Shown one piece after another: positions 46,438 to 56,700 of a stretch of DNA of 64,000 nucleotides; position 1 is the first letter of the stretch; each line of letters opens with the position of its first letter. The stretch spans positions 62,001-126,000 of the forward strand of contig JAJDEN010000005.1 of NCBI GenBank assembly GCA_029259775.1. Direction: 5' to 3'. Both the position numbers and the translations under genes were made by a program. This stretch comes from Planctomycetota bacterium (GTDB lineage Bacteria; Planctomycetota; PLA2; JAEUHO01). The notes beneath the pieces are model-generated. The model saw only the letters and a program-made list of their open reading frames with translations. It searched no databases and was not told where the DNA came from.

Positions 46438-48195
46438 CTACCCGTCGCGCGGCTTCCAGACGCTGTCTGGGTTGCGCAGCAGGTAGGAACCTAGGCGCAT
46501 GAGCGGGAGGCCGCTCTGGCGGAAGGCGCGGACCGCGTCCGCCGGGCTGTGCGCGATCGGTTCTTCGTGCAGGTTGAACGAGGTGTTGATGATCGCAGGC
46601 CGTCCCGTCGCCTCCGCCACCTGCGCCAGGAGGGCGTGCAGCTCAGGGTCCTCCTCCGCGCGCACCGTCTGGGGGCGGGCCGTGCCGTCCAGGTGCACGG
46701 CCGCGGGGCAACGCTCCCGGAACCAGGGCGTCGCGGGGAGCGCCACGGTCATGAAGCGCGTCGCGGCCTCGGCCACGTCGAAGGTCGCGAACGCGCGGGC
46801 TCCGTCCTCGTGCCTCAGAAGCGGCGCAAACGGCATGAACTCCTCGCGCCGCAGCGCCGCGTTGAGCGTGTCCGTGATGGCGGGATCGTCCACCGGTGCC
46901 AGCACCGAGCGGTGGCCGAGGGCGCGCGGGCCGAACTCCATGGCCCCCACGTACCGCACGCAGGGTTGCCCCTGGGCCAGGGCCCTGGCGAGTGTTGCAT
47001 CCGGGTTTCCGGAGGCGTCCCGGCTCCCGCCCGCTCGCTCCGCCGCCTGCGCGATCTCCGCATCGCTTGGCGTGGGCCCGAGCAGCGCCGTCGGGAGCGC
47101 CACAGGCGGTTGATCGCTGACGTGCAGGGCCGCGCCGGCGGCCAGACCGCCGTCGCCCATGTGCGGGAACACGTGCAGCCGCTCGACCTCGGGCAGCCCG
47201 GCCAGCAACCCGTTCACCGTGACGTTCGCGAACACGCCCCCCGCCAGCGCAAGTTGCCGGAGGCCCGTCTCGCGGAGCCAGCCCTCGATCGCCGGGACCA
47301 AGACGCTCTCCGTGCCGTGCTGCAGCCACGCCGCGACGTCCTCACGCCGGAGGTCCTCGAGGACACGCAGGCGCTTCATGGCTACGAGGCCCCACGATCC
47401 GTCGTAGCGCAGCGTGCCGCCCTCCCAGCGGAAGGGGTAGCGCATCGCCACGGCCGTCCGGTCGCCGCGCGCGGCCAGCCCCAACACCTTGCCCTCGTGA
47501 CGGCCCGGTCGGAAGCCGAGGCGCTTCGTCACGTAGGAGTAGAACGCTCCGACGCTCTGCTTCACGCCGATCTCGTGCAGCAGCTCGAGCGGCCGCCCCG
47601 GCACGGCACGATGCACGGTCAGGCTTCGGCCATCCCCATGCGCGTCGGCCGTCACGACGAGCCAGCTGCCGTCGCCGGACGTGCGCCATGCGCTCTCGGC
47701 ATGGGCTACGTGATGATCGACGAAGGTGAGCTCGCGCTCCTTGAGTCCGCGCGGCAGCGCGCGCCGGAGCCACGATGCCGCCATGCGACCCTCCGCCTTG
47801 CCGAGCCCCTGGTCGCTGCGCGCGCGCGTCAGCGAGAGGCGGTAGCGAACAAGATCGCCGATGCGGTCCACGGGATGCCACGGCCGATCGAAGCAGATGC
47901 CGAGCGACGGGCCGTACATGCGCTGCAGCGGACGAAACACGCGCGTGGCCAGGGTCGGCGTCGCCTTGCCCCCCACCGCCACGGCGTCGACGGCACCGAC
48001 CTCGAGGCCGGCTGTCGCCAACACGGCAGCGATGCTGCGCTTGGGCCAGCCACCCTGCAGCTTCACCCGCGTGAAGCGCTCCTCGTTCGCCGCCGCGAGG
48101 ATACGCCCGCCCCGGACGAGCGCGGCGCCTGCGTCATGCAGGCCATCCACGATCCCGAGCACGACGCTCTCGGACGCAAGACGCACGGACGCCAA
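46438..48195 (-). CDS. Carbamoyltransferase (NodU/CmcH family)
   Basis: 585 aa; GLHDAGAALVRGGRILAAANEERFTRVK, DHHVAHAESAW, GGVFANVTVNGLLAG, MEFGPRALGHRSVLA, NTSFNLHEEPIAHSPADAVRAF. Confidence 0.96.
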   Translation of the reverse strand: MASVRLASESVVLGIVDGLHDAGAALVRGGRILAAANEERFTRVKLQGGWPKRSIAAVLATAGLEVGAVDAVAVGGKATPTLATRVFRPLQRMYGPSLGICFDRPWHPVDRIGDLVRYRLSLTRARSDQGLGKAEGRMAASWLRRALPRGLKERELTFVDHHVAHAESAWRTSGDGSWLVVTADAHGDGRSLTVHRAVPGRPLELLHEIGVKQSVGAFYSYVTKRLGFRPGRHEGKVLGLAARGDRTAVAMRYPFRWEGGTLRYDGSWGLVAMKRLRVLEDLRREDVAAWLQHGTESVLVPAIEGWLRETGLRQLALAGGVFANVTVNGLLAGLPEVERLHVFPHMGDGGLAAGAALHVSDQPPVALPTALLGPTPSDAEIAQAAERAGGSRDASGNPDATLARALAQGQPCVRYVGAMEFGPRALGHRSVLAPVDDPAITDTLNAALRREEFMPFAPLLRHEDGARAFATFDVAEAATRFMTVALPATPWFRERCPAAVHLDGTARPQTVRAEEDPELHALLAQVAEATGRPAIINTSFNLHEEPIAHSPADAVRAFRQSGLPLMRLGSYLLRNPDSVWKPRDG

Positions 48196-48198
48196 GCC

Positions 48199-49065
48199 CT
48201 AGCCGTCCCGGAGCGGTCCGGCGGGCACGCGGCTCGGCCGCGGCACCGTGCTGCTCGGGCTACTCGTGCTGGTCGGGCTACTCGTGCTGCTCGGGCTCAC
48301 GAGGGGCGTACGGCCGGATCGATGACGCCAACGCACCGTCGCAAGCTCCCGCAACGCGCTGAAGACGTCCCGCCCCAGGCGCACGGCCGACACCTCGCCG
48401 TCGTACCACCGGACGGGCATCTCGCGGATCTCGAGGCCCGCGCGCTGGGCGAGGTAGAGGATCTCGGCATCGAAGCCCCACCGTGCAGCCCGGGACGCCG
48501 CGAACAACTGCCGTCCGGCATCGCGACGGAACGCCTTGAAGCCGCAGGTCACATCGGCCACGTCCAGGCCAAGCCACCAGCAGGTGAGCCGGCGGTAGCC
48601 ACGCCCCAACGAGCGACGGACGAGACCCTGGCGCTTGCGCACTTCGGCACCCGGCACGTTGCGGCAACCCACGACGATGTCAGCGCCCTCCGCTCGCAGC
48701 CGGAGTGCCGCGTCGACGTGGGTGAGATCGACCGCGAGGTCGGCGTCGAGGAACAAGACGGTCGCGCCCCGGGCTACGGCCATCCCGGCCTGGAGGGCCG
48801 CGCCCTTGCCGACGTTGGTGGCCAAGGTGAGTACGCGGCCGGCAGGCAGGCGCGCGGCGGCCGTGGCCAGGCGGTCCGGCGTCGCGTCTGTGCTGCCGTC
48901 GTCCACGAACAGGACCTCGAGATGGAGGTCGGGGCGCTCGGCGGCCCACGCTTCGGCCGCATCGGCAAAGCGGTCGATCCGGACCCCCTCCTGGAAGCAG
49001 GGAACCAGGATTGTCAGGTCGGGTGCGGCACCGGTCATCGCGCACCAGCAGACGGGCAAGCGCAC
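48199..49065 (-). CDS. Family 2 glycosyltransferase (dolichyl-phosphate-sugar synthase-like)
   Basis: LTILVPCFQEGVRIDRFADA, VLFVDDGSTDATPDRL, NVGKGAALQAGMAVARGATVLFLDADLAVD, CGFKAFRRDA. Confidence 0.93.
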   Translation of the reverse strand: MRLPVCWCAMTGAAPDLTILVPCFQEGVRIDRFADAAEAWAAERPDLHLEVLFVDDGSTDATPDRLATAAARLPAGRVLTLATNVGKGAALQAGMAVARGATVLFLDADLAVDLTHVDAALRLRAEGADIVVGCRNVPGAEVRKRQGLVRRSLGRGYRRLTCWWLGLDVADVTCGFKAFRRDAGRQLFAASRAARWGFDAEILYLAQRAGLEIREMPVRWYDGEVSAVRLGRDVFSALRELATVRWRHRSGRTPLVSPSSTSSPTSTSSPSSTVPRPSRVPAGPLRDG

Positions 49066-49087
49066 GGATAGGCAAACGATTTGCCCA

Positions 49088-50950
49088 TCAGTTGCCTCCG
49101 CTCGCGCTCTTGGGGTGGTTCAACAGAAGGAAGAGGTCCGTGCGCCCGCCCCCACCCAGGGGTCCGGCCAGCATCGTGCCCCCCAGTTGGGCGACCTCGC
49201 CCCAGCGACAAACGACGAGCACGGCGGTCGTGCCGGACCACAGGCGCTCGAACTGGGCACTCGTGAGCACGCCGCCGTCGGCAGCGCGGGCCACGGGATC
49301 GAGCTTCTCGCCGCCCGCGGCCTCCCACGCGCGCCGCGCGTAGGGATTCACGATCTCCCGCTGCTCCCAGTCCTCCGGCGTACCGCCCGCGATCCAGAGG
49401 CGCGGTCCGCCGTAGAATTCGAGCCCCTGCGGGTAGCGCTTGAGGACGACGAGCAGATCGGCCTTCTCCGCGTGGCGGTGCAGCTCGTCCGCCAGTGCGT
49501 GCGAGGACCCGATGCGGTCGATGCGGGCGAGGCTCCAATCGACGAGCCACCAGCCACAGGCCACGCAGGCAATCAGGATGCCGGCGCGGACCACGTCGCG
49601 CGTCGCACGGGCCCAGGCGAGGAGTCCTCCCACCACGAGGACGCCGGCGAGAATCAACGGCAGGCCACCCGGTGCCCACCGCGACGCCTGCATGTCGGTC
49701 GGAAGGCGCCCGGTAGAGAACGGGAACACCAGACCGGCGAGCAGGAGCACGCCGACGACGACCATGCCGATGCCGACGACGAGGGGCAGCCAGCGGGGCT
49801 GCCACGCCCTGCGGTGCAACAGACCGTCCAGGCGAGCGCCCGCGAGAACGAACAGCGGCGCGGCGGCAGGCAGAAGGTAGTTGAGCAGCTTGCGCGTCGA
49901 GATGCTGTAGAGGACGAAGGCCGTGAGGAACCAGAGCCACGCGATCCGGCCTGCACGCACGCGGCGCTTCCCGCCGACCTCGAGCTGACGCGGCAGCGCC
50001 GCGTCCCACGAGTACGGGGCCCAGGGGCTGCAGGCGGCGAGACCCAGCAGGGGGCGCCCTAGGCGCCCGCCCTTGGTCACGCGTGCAAAACCGCCCCACG
50101 CCAACGGCGTCCATGGGGCGAGGTACATCAGCACGATCGGCACGTAGAACCAGAACGGGTGAAACGCGCGGTGATCCCCGGTACTGAAGCGTCCTAGGTG
50201 CTCGTAGCTGATGAAGTGCCAGATCCAACCGGGTTGGGCGCGCTCGACGAGCACGTACCAGGGCGCCGCAATGGCGAACGCGATGCCCCACGCGAGCGGG
50301 GAGAAGGCGGTTCGCGCCACACGACGAAAGGGCACGCCCGCCGCCGTCCATGCCATGGCCACGAGAAACGCGACCGCACCGACGAGAGGCCCCTTGATGA
50401 GCAGGCCGCAGCCCACCGCGATGCCAAGCAACACCCGCGGCCAGCGACCGCCGTCGCGCACGCCGATCCAGCCGGCATAGAGCGCGGTGGCTATGGCTGC
50501 CGCGAGTGGCATGTCCATCTGGGGTCCGACGCGCGAGCCGATGATGCCTGCGGCGCTCGTGGCGGCCAGCAACGCGGCCCACCAGGCCTTGCGCTCGTGT
50601 CCCGTCCAGGCCCGCGCGAGCAGGAAGATCATCAGCGCCCAGATGGCACCGGCGAGCAGGGTCGGCAGCCGGGCGAAGAACTCGCTTCGGCCCAGGACCT
50701 GCGTCGGTGCGGCCTGAACCCAGTACACGAGCGGCGGCTTGTCCATGAACGGCATGCCGTCGAGATGCGGGACGACCCAGTCGCCGCTTGTCACCATGTT
50801 CACGGCGACGCTGGCGTAGCGCCCTTCATCGGCGTCGTAGAGATCGCGCTGCCACGCAAAGAGCGACAGGCTCAGGAACGCGAGCAAGAACACCAGCAGC
50901 GCCGCCCGTCGCGGCGGCGTCCTTCCTGTAGATGCCATCGGCCCGTCCAT
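49088..50950 (-). CDS. Glycosyltransferase family 39 (ArnT-like) membrane protein
   Basis: Start MDGPMASTGRTPPRRAALLVFLLAFLSLSLFAWQRDLYDADEGRYASVAVNMVTSGDWVVPHLDGMPFMDKPPLVYW; multi-TM. Confidence 0.92.
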   Translation of the reverse strand: MDGPMASTGRTPPRRAALLVFLLAFLSLSLFAWQRDLYDADEGRYASVAVNMVTSGDWVVPHLDGMPFMDKPPLVYWVQAAPTQVLGRSEFFARLPTLLAGAIWALMIFLLARAWTGHERKAWWAALLAATSAAGIIGSRVGPQMDMPLAAAIATALYAGWIGVRDGGRWPRVLLGIAVGCGLLIKGPLVGAVAFLVAMAWTAAGVPFRRVARTAFSPLAWGIAFAIAAPWYVLVERAQPGWIWHFISYEHLGRFSTGDHRAFHPFWFYVPIVLMYLAPWTPLAWGGFARVTKGGRLGRPLLGLAACSPWAPYSWDAALPRQLEVGGKRRVRAGRIAWLWFLTAFVLYSISTRKLLNYLLPAAAPLFVLAGARLDGLLHRRAWQPRWLPLVVGIGMVVVGVLLLAGLVFPFSTGRLPTDMQASRWAPGGLPLILAGVLVVGGLLAWARATRDVVRAGILIACVACGWWLVDWSLARIDRIGSSHALADELHRHAEKADLLVVLKRYPQGLEFYGGPRLWIAGGTPEDWEQREIVNPYARRAWEAAGGEKLDPVARAADGGVLTSAQFERLWSGTTAVLVVCRWGEVAQLGGTMLAGPLGGGGRTDLFLLLNHPKSASGGN

Positions 50951-51064
50951 GGCGCAGACGGTACCGGAAGGTCCGCGCGGTCCCACGGGGGAACCCCGGC
51001 ACCGAAGCATGCGTCTGATTCCCTCCGGGTAGGATCCGCACCCTCTCGGAAGAAGGAGGTCCTC

Positions 51065-53635
51065 GTGGCCGGCGGCAGTGTCCCTCAGAAACGTGTCCCC
51101 CAGCGATACGACCCCAAGAACATCGAGACCAAGTGGCAGGACCGCTGGGAGGCAGCTGCTGCGTTCCAGGTCCAGGACGACGACGCTCGCCAGAAGGAGT
51201 ACGTCCTCGACATGTTCCCCTACCCCTCCGGGGAAGGGCTCCACCTCGGCCACGTCGAGAACTACACGATCTCCGATGTCGTGGCCCGCTACGGCCGCCA
51301 CCAGGGGCACAACGTGCTCCACCCGATGGGCTGGGACGCCTTCGGCCTCCCTGCCGAGCAGTACGCGATCGAGCACCAGATCCATCCGCGCGACGCCGTC
51401 TCGAAGAACGTCGAGGTCTTCGCGGGGCAGATGAAGCGCCTGGGCTGGTCCTACGACTGGTCACGCGAGATCAACAGCACGGATCCCGACTACTACAAGT
51501 GGACCCAGTGGATCTTCCTGAAGCTCTACGACCGCGGCTTGGCCTACGTGGCTGAGGTGCCGGTCAACTGGTGCGAGGGGCTTGGGACCGTGCTGGCCAA
51601 CGAAGAGGTCATCGACGGCAAGAGCGAGCGCGGCGGCTTCCCGGTCGTCCGCAAGCCCATGCGGCAGTGGCTGCTCAAGATCACCGAGTACGCCGAACGC
51701 CTCCTGGCCGACCTGGAAGGGCTCGACTGGCCCGAGCACATCAAGCAGATGCAGCGCGAGTGGATCGGCCGCTCGGAAGGCGCCGACGTTACGTTCCGTC
51801 TTGGCATCACGGACGCCGACGGCGACGAGTTCACGGTGTTCACGACGCGCCCCGACACGCTCTTTGGCGCGACCTTCTGTGTCTTGGCCCCGGAGCACCC
51901 GCTGGTCGCCAAGATCACGACGGACGACCAGCGCGCCGCCGTGGATGCGTACGTCGCCAAGACGGCGCGCCGATCCGAGCGCGACCGCATGGCCGACGTG
52001 AAGACCGAGTCCGGGGTGTTCACGGGCGCGTACGCGACGAACCCCGTCCAGGGCGACCAGATCCCGATCTGGATCGCCGACTACGTTCTCATGGGCTACG
52101 GCACGGGAGCCATCATGGCCGTTCCCGGCGGCGACCAGCGCGACTGGGAGTTCGCCGCGAACTTCGACCTGCCCATCATCCGCACGGTACAGCCCCCCGA
52201 GGACTTCGAGGGCGAGGCTTGGGCGGGCGAGGGTCTTGCGATCAACAGCGGCTTCCTGGACGGGCTCGAGGTACCCGAGGCCAAGGCCAAGATGATCGCC
52301 TGGCTCGAGGAGCAAGGTGTCGGCGCCTCGCGCGTCACCTACCGCCTGCGCGACTGGCTGTTTTCACGCCAGCGCTACTGGGGCGAGCCCTTCCCCATCG
52401 TGCTGGACGCGGACGGCAAGCCTACGACCCTCCCCGAAGACGCCCTGCCGCTGACACTGCCCGAGGTCGAGAGCTACAAGCCCACGGGCACGGGCGAGAG
52501 TCCGCTGGCCGCCATCGAGGACTGGGTGAACACCACCCATCCGGTGACGGGTGAGCCCGCCAAGCGCGAGACGAACACCATGCCCCAGTGGGCCGGCTCG
52601 TGCTGGTACTACCTGCGCTTCATCGATCCCAGCAACCCGGATGTGTTCGTCGACGCGGCGAAGGAGAAGCACTGGATGCCCGTCGACTGCTACGTCGGTG
52701 GCGCCGAGCACGCCGTGCTGCACCTGCTGTACGCGCGCTTCTGGCACAAGGTGCTCTTTGACATCGGGCTGGTCTCGACCTTGGAGCCGTTCCAGAAGCT
52801 GGTCAACCAGGGCATGATCCTGGCGCCTTCCTACCGCGTCAGCGAAGAGGACAAGACCTATCTCGCCAAGGACGCGCTCGAGTTCCGCGAGAACACCGCC
52901 TTCATCAAGGCCACGGGGGAGCCCGCCTTCTCGATCGTCGAGAAGATGGGCAAGTCCAAGAAGAACGTGGTCAATCCGGATGACATCATCCAGGTCTACG
53001 GCGCCGACACGCTGCGGCTCTACATCCTGTTCATGGGCCCGCCGGTGGCGGACAAGCTCTGGGATGACTCCGGTATCCAGGGCGTGCACCGCTTCCTGAA
53101 CAAGGCGTGGCGCTTGATCATGGGCGACGAACGGCAAACGGCCCGCGCTCGCTCCACCGAGCCGGCGTCCGGCGACGCGCGACATGCCTTGCACACGGCG
53201 ATCGCCGGCACGACGAAGGACATGGACGCGCTTGGCTACAACACGGCCATCAGCAAGCTGATGGTCTTGCTCAACACGATGGCCGATCTGGATCCCGTCC
53301 CCGAGGACATGCTGGACGCCTTCCTGCGCATGCTCGCGCCGTTCGCGCCGCACGTGGTCGAAGAGATGTGGGAAGCCACGGGGCGCGAGGGCTTGGCTTC
53401 GCTCGCCGCCTGGCCGACCTACGACGAAGAGGCGCTCAAGACCGACGCCGAGGAGTACGCGGTGCAGGTCAACGGCAAGGTGCGGGGCAAGCTCGTGATC
53501 GGGGCCGAGAGCAGTGACGAGGAGATCCTCGTGGCAGCCCGCGCGCTGGAAAATGTTGCGGCCAACATCGACGGCAAACAGCTCGTCAAGCAGATGGTCG
53601 TCCGCGGCCGGATCGTCGTGCTGGTTGCCAAGTAG
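51065..53635 (+). CDS. leuS: Leucyl-tRNA synthetase
   Basis: GTG start (VAGGSVPQKRVPQRYDPKNIETKWQDRWE) after a GGAGG RBS; FPYPSGEGLHLGHVENYTISDVVARY, HPMGWDAFGLPAEQYAIE, MGKSKKNVVNPDDIIQVYGADTLRLY (KMSKS variant). Confidence 0.98.
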   Translation: MAGGSVPQKRVPQRYDPKNIETKWQDRWEAAAAFQVQDDDARQKEYVLDMFPYPSGEGLHLGHVENYTISDVVARYGRHQGHNVLHPMGWDAFGLPAEQYAIEHQIHPRDAVSKNVEVFAGQMKRLGWSYDWSREINSTDPDYYKWTQWIFLKLYDRGLAYVAEVPVNWCEGLGTVLANEEVIDGKSERGGFPVVRKPMRQWLLKITEYAERLLADLEGLDWPEHIKQMQREWIGRSEGADVTFRLGITDADGDEFTVFTTRPDTLFGATFCVLAPEHPLVAKITTDDQRAAVDAYVAKTARRSERDRMADVKTESGVFTGAYATNPVQGDQIPIWIADYVLMGYGTGAIMAVPGGDQRDWEFAANFDLPIIRTVQPPEDFEGEAWAGEGLAINSGFLDGLEVPEAKAKMIAWLEEQGVGASRVTYRLRDWLFSRQRYWGEPFPIVLDADGKPTTLPEDALPLTLPEVESYKPTGTGESPLAAIEDWVNTTHPVTGEPAKRETNTMPQWAGSCWYYLRFIDPSNPDVFVDAAKEKHWMPVDCYVGGAEHAVLHLLYARFWHKVLFDIGLVSTLEPFQKLVNQGMILAPSYRVSEEDKTYLAKDALEFRENTAFIKATGEPAFSIVEKMGKSKKNVVNPDDIIQVYGADTLRLYILFMGPPVADKLWDDSGIQGVHRFLNKAWRLIMGDERQTARARSTEPASGDARHALHTAIAGTTKDMDALGYNTAISKLMVLLNTMADLDPVPEDMLDAFLRMLAPFAPHVVEEMWEATGREGLASLAAWPTYDEEALKTDAEEYAVQVNGKVRGKLVIGAESSDEEILVAARALENVAANIDGKQLVKQMVVRGRIVVLVAK

Positions 53636-53720
53636 ACCCGGCCGCTACGCAGATCCGGATAGTACCTGGATCCCGCGCCGGTTCGCCGCGCGCCCGACGG
53701 GGGCGCGTCCTACGTCCAGC

Positions 53721-56700
53721 CTACTTCTTGGGCGCATCCGGTTGCTTGGGTGCGTCCGGCTTGGCCGGGTCTGCCTTCGGTGCGTCCTCCGGTGCGTCCT
53801 TGGGCGCATCTTTGGCGTCGTCCTTCGGAGCATCCTCCGGACCAGCCTTCGGCGCGTCCTTGGCCCCATCCTTCGGCGCATCCTTGGCCGCATCCTCGGG
53901 CGCATCCTTCGCCGCATCCTCGGGCGCATCCTTGGGCGCATCCTTGGGCGCATCGACGTCAGCAGCGAGTTCCGTCTCATCGGGGGTCACGCAGATGCCA
54001 TGCAGCGCACCCTCGTGGCCTTGCGCCCGAGCCGCGTGCGCCTTGGTCTTGCCCTTGCCCCACATCCAGAAACCGCCCTTGGCGTCGCCGGCGAAGATCC
54101 AGAGCCCATCGGCGCTGGTCTCGACGCACGTGAGTGCGCCTGCGTTGGGCGCGGCGTACGTTGCACCGGCGCTCAGGTCCTTCGTGTTGATCGCCAACAC
54201 GCCGTCCTTGGTCGTTGCGTAGAGCGTGGCGCCATCCGGAGAGAGAGCCAAGGCGGACGCTGCCGCAGGCAGGTTGTCCAGGCGCCCGGCGGGCTTGCCC
54301 GTGGCGTCGAATGCAGCGATCGTGCTGTCGCGGCCTGCCGCGAAGACGCGCGAGCCGTCCGCCGCGACCGCGAGAGCGATGACCGGGGCGCCGTAGACCA
54401 TCGAGTTGACCTCGGTGCCCTTCGTGGCGTCCCAGACGATGATGATGTTGTCATCACCGCCGGAGTAGGCGCGGTTCACGTCCTCGGACGTCGCGACACA
54501 CAGGACACTGCCCTTGTGCCCGAGCAACTCGGTGAGCTTGCGTGTGGCGATGTCGACCTGGACGACCTTCTTGGTGTCGCCCAAGGCCAGGTAGGCGAAC
54601 TGGCTGTCGTCGTCGATGGCCAGATCCTGGGCTGCGGCCTCGAGCTTGACCTCGGCGACCGCTTGGCCGTTGGACGCCTTCCAGATCCGCAGGGTACGGT
54701 CCTCGCTGCCGCTGAGGACATGCGACTCGTCCGGCGAGAGTGCGATGCAACGGACGGCGTTGCCGTGACCGTTCATGAGACTCGGCTTCGCCGCCTGGCC
54801 TGTCGCCACCTTGTCGACGGCCCAGATGCGTAGGGTCTTGTCCTGGCCCGCCGTGAAGGCACGCATGCCCTCAGGCGGCTGCATGGCAGGCGCCGCGGCG
54901 TCCTCGGTCCCGCCCTTCGACGGGTCCGCCTTCTTCGCATCACCCTTCTTCGGGTCGTCCTTGGAAGGCACCTCCGGCCTCGAACCAGCGATCTCGTAGA
55001 TGAGGATGCCATGCCCACCGAGGCGGTCGGTCCCGATCAGGCGGCCAGGCAGTTGCGCGTCCGCCGACAACGAGCTCAGCCTCACGCCGTCGCCGGGACT
55101 GGCGAAAGCGGCCCATGCGGGTGCCTCCCCTTCCGGCTTCTCGGCTGTCTCATGGACGTAGCGGCTCTTCAGGGCACGGCCCGTGATCTCGTAGCCGGCC
55201 GCGGCACCGCCATCACCGGTCAACTGCAGGACGATGCGGGTATCGGTCTGGTCGGCCGTCACCGTGTGGACGTGCGCCGCCATCTCGGGGTGCCGGGGCT
55301 CCTTCGGGGTGACGTCCACCCAGACGGGCGCGGTTGTGAGCTTCTTGCCCGCCTTGGGGTCGATGTACGGCCGCACGAGCAAGCCGCGGCGGTTCGCACA
55401 GTAGAGGATGAGTCCCGACGACGTGTCGATCTCGACGCAGGCGGCGCGGTTCCAGTACGCCTTCGTGCGGCGCTCATCGGGCTTGGCGTTCTTGCTCAGC
55501 CGGAGGCCCTCGGTGATGTCGGCCCACGTCGCGCCGCCGTCCCACGTCTCGAAGACACCACCGTTGGCGTCCTTCGGATCCCACGTCTCATAGGTGCTGC
55601 GTGCCGCGACGACGATGTGGTTCTCGTTGCCGGCGTCGACCGACATCGCGGCCGCCCAGGTGTCGGAGGAGGAGGAGATCCCCTTGTGCGGCTTGGCGGC
55701 GGACCAGGTCTTTCCATCGTCCTCGGACGTGTAGAGCATCCCGTCGCGATCGGTGAGAATGCGCAAGGTTCCGGACTTGCCCTCGGCGGCCGCGCCGCGA
55801 TGCACGCCGACGACGAGCGTCTCGGCGTCGACATCCAACGAGCCGTCGGCCGGCGGGAACAGGGTCTGCCAGGTCGCTCCGTCGTCGGCGCTGCGCGACA
55901 GCGTGCGCCCCGTGGCGAGCCAGCTGTGGTCCGCCGTGTCCGGCACGAGCATCCCGGCTACGTGACCAAGCATGCCCACGGGCGTCCAGGTCTCGGCGCG
56001 GTCTACGCTGCGGTAGACGATGCCGCCGTCACTGATCGCGAGGTGCCTGCCCTCGCGTGCCGGATGCACCGCAACGGCCGCCATCGGAACGGTGGTGCTC
56101 GGGAGCCTCTTCGTCTCGCCGTCGTCGTTGTGATCGTCAGGTGCAACGACTTGCGTGAACGTCTTGCCCGCGTCTGTCGAGACGTGCAGGCCCGTCACGT
56201 GCGAGGTGAGGTAGATCTTCTTCTTGTCGCGCGGATGGACGTAGATCTCGCTGATGAACGCCTTGCGATAGCCGGAATCCGGATCGCCGGGAGCTTCCTT
56301 GGTCGCGCCGAAGGCGCCGCCGAACGGCGCCCACTTGGCGTGCGAGGAATCCTCACTCACTTCGATGCCGCGGTCAGCCCAAATGGCCCAGAGGCGCTTC
56401 TTGTTGTGCGGATCCACGAAGACGCCGATGGCGTCTCCGCTGCGCAGCGGCTTGCTGTCCCACTTCTTCCCGGCGCTCTTCGAGCGCCAGACGCCACGCG
56501 CGTCCGCGAGGAAGAGGCTCTTGCCACTCATCTGGCTGACCCCGCGGATGTCGTGGATATCGACCCCGCCCGGATCTACCCGCTTGAACTTGCGGCCGCG
56601 GTCGTCGCTGTAGAACACGCCGCGCCGACCGGCCACGGTCACGACCTTGTCGGTCTTGGGATCCATGCGCACGAAGTACGTGTCGTTGCCCAGCCCGGAC

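Noticed and set aside
46549-49071. 840-aa plus-strand ORF and similar long shadows (3947-5776 +, 44702-46375 +, 7047-8576 +, 46-2232 -)
   Set aside because: All lie antisense to well-supported genes with recognised motifs; Arg/Ala/Pro/His-rich translations.
53636-53720. Possible terminator between leuS and the BNR/WD40 gene
   Set aside because: GC-rich with partial symmetry (gcgccggttcgccgcgcgcccgacgggggcgcg) but no clean stem plus T-run; not supported.
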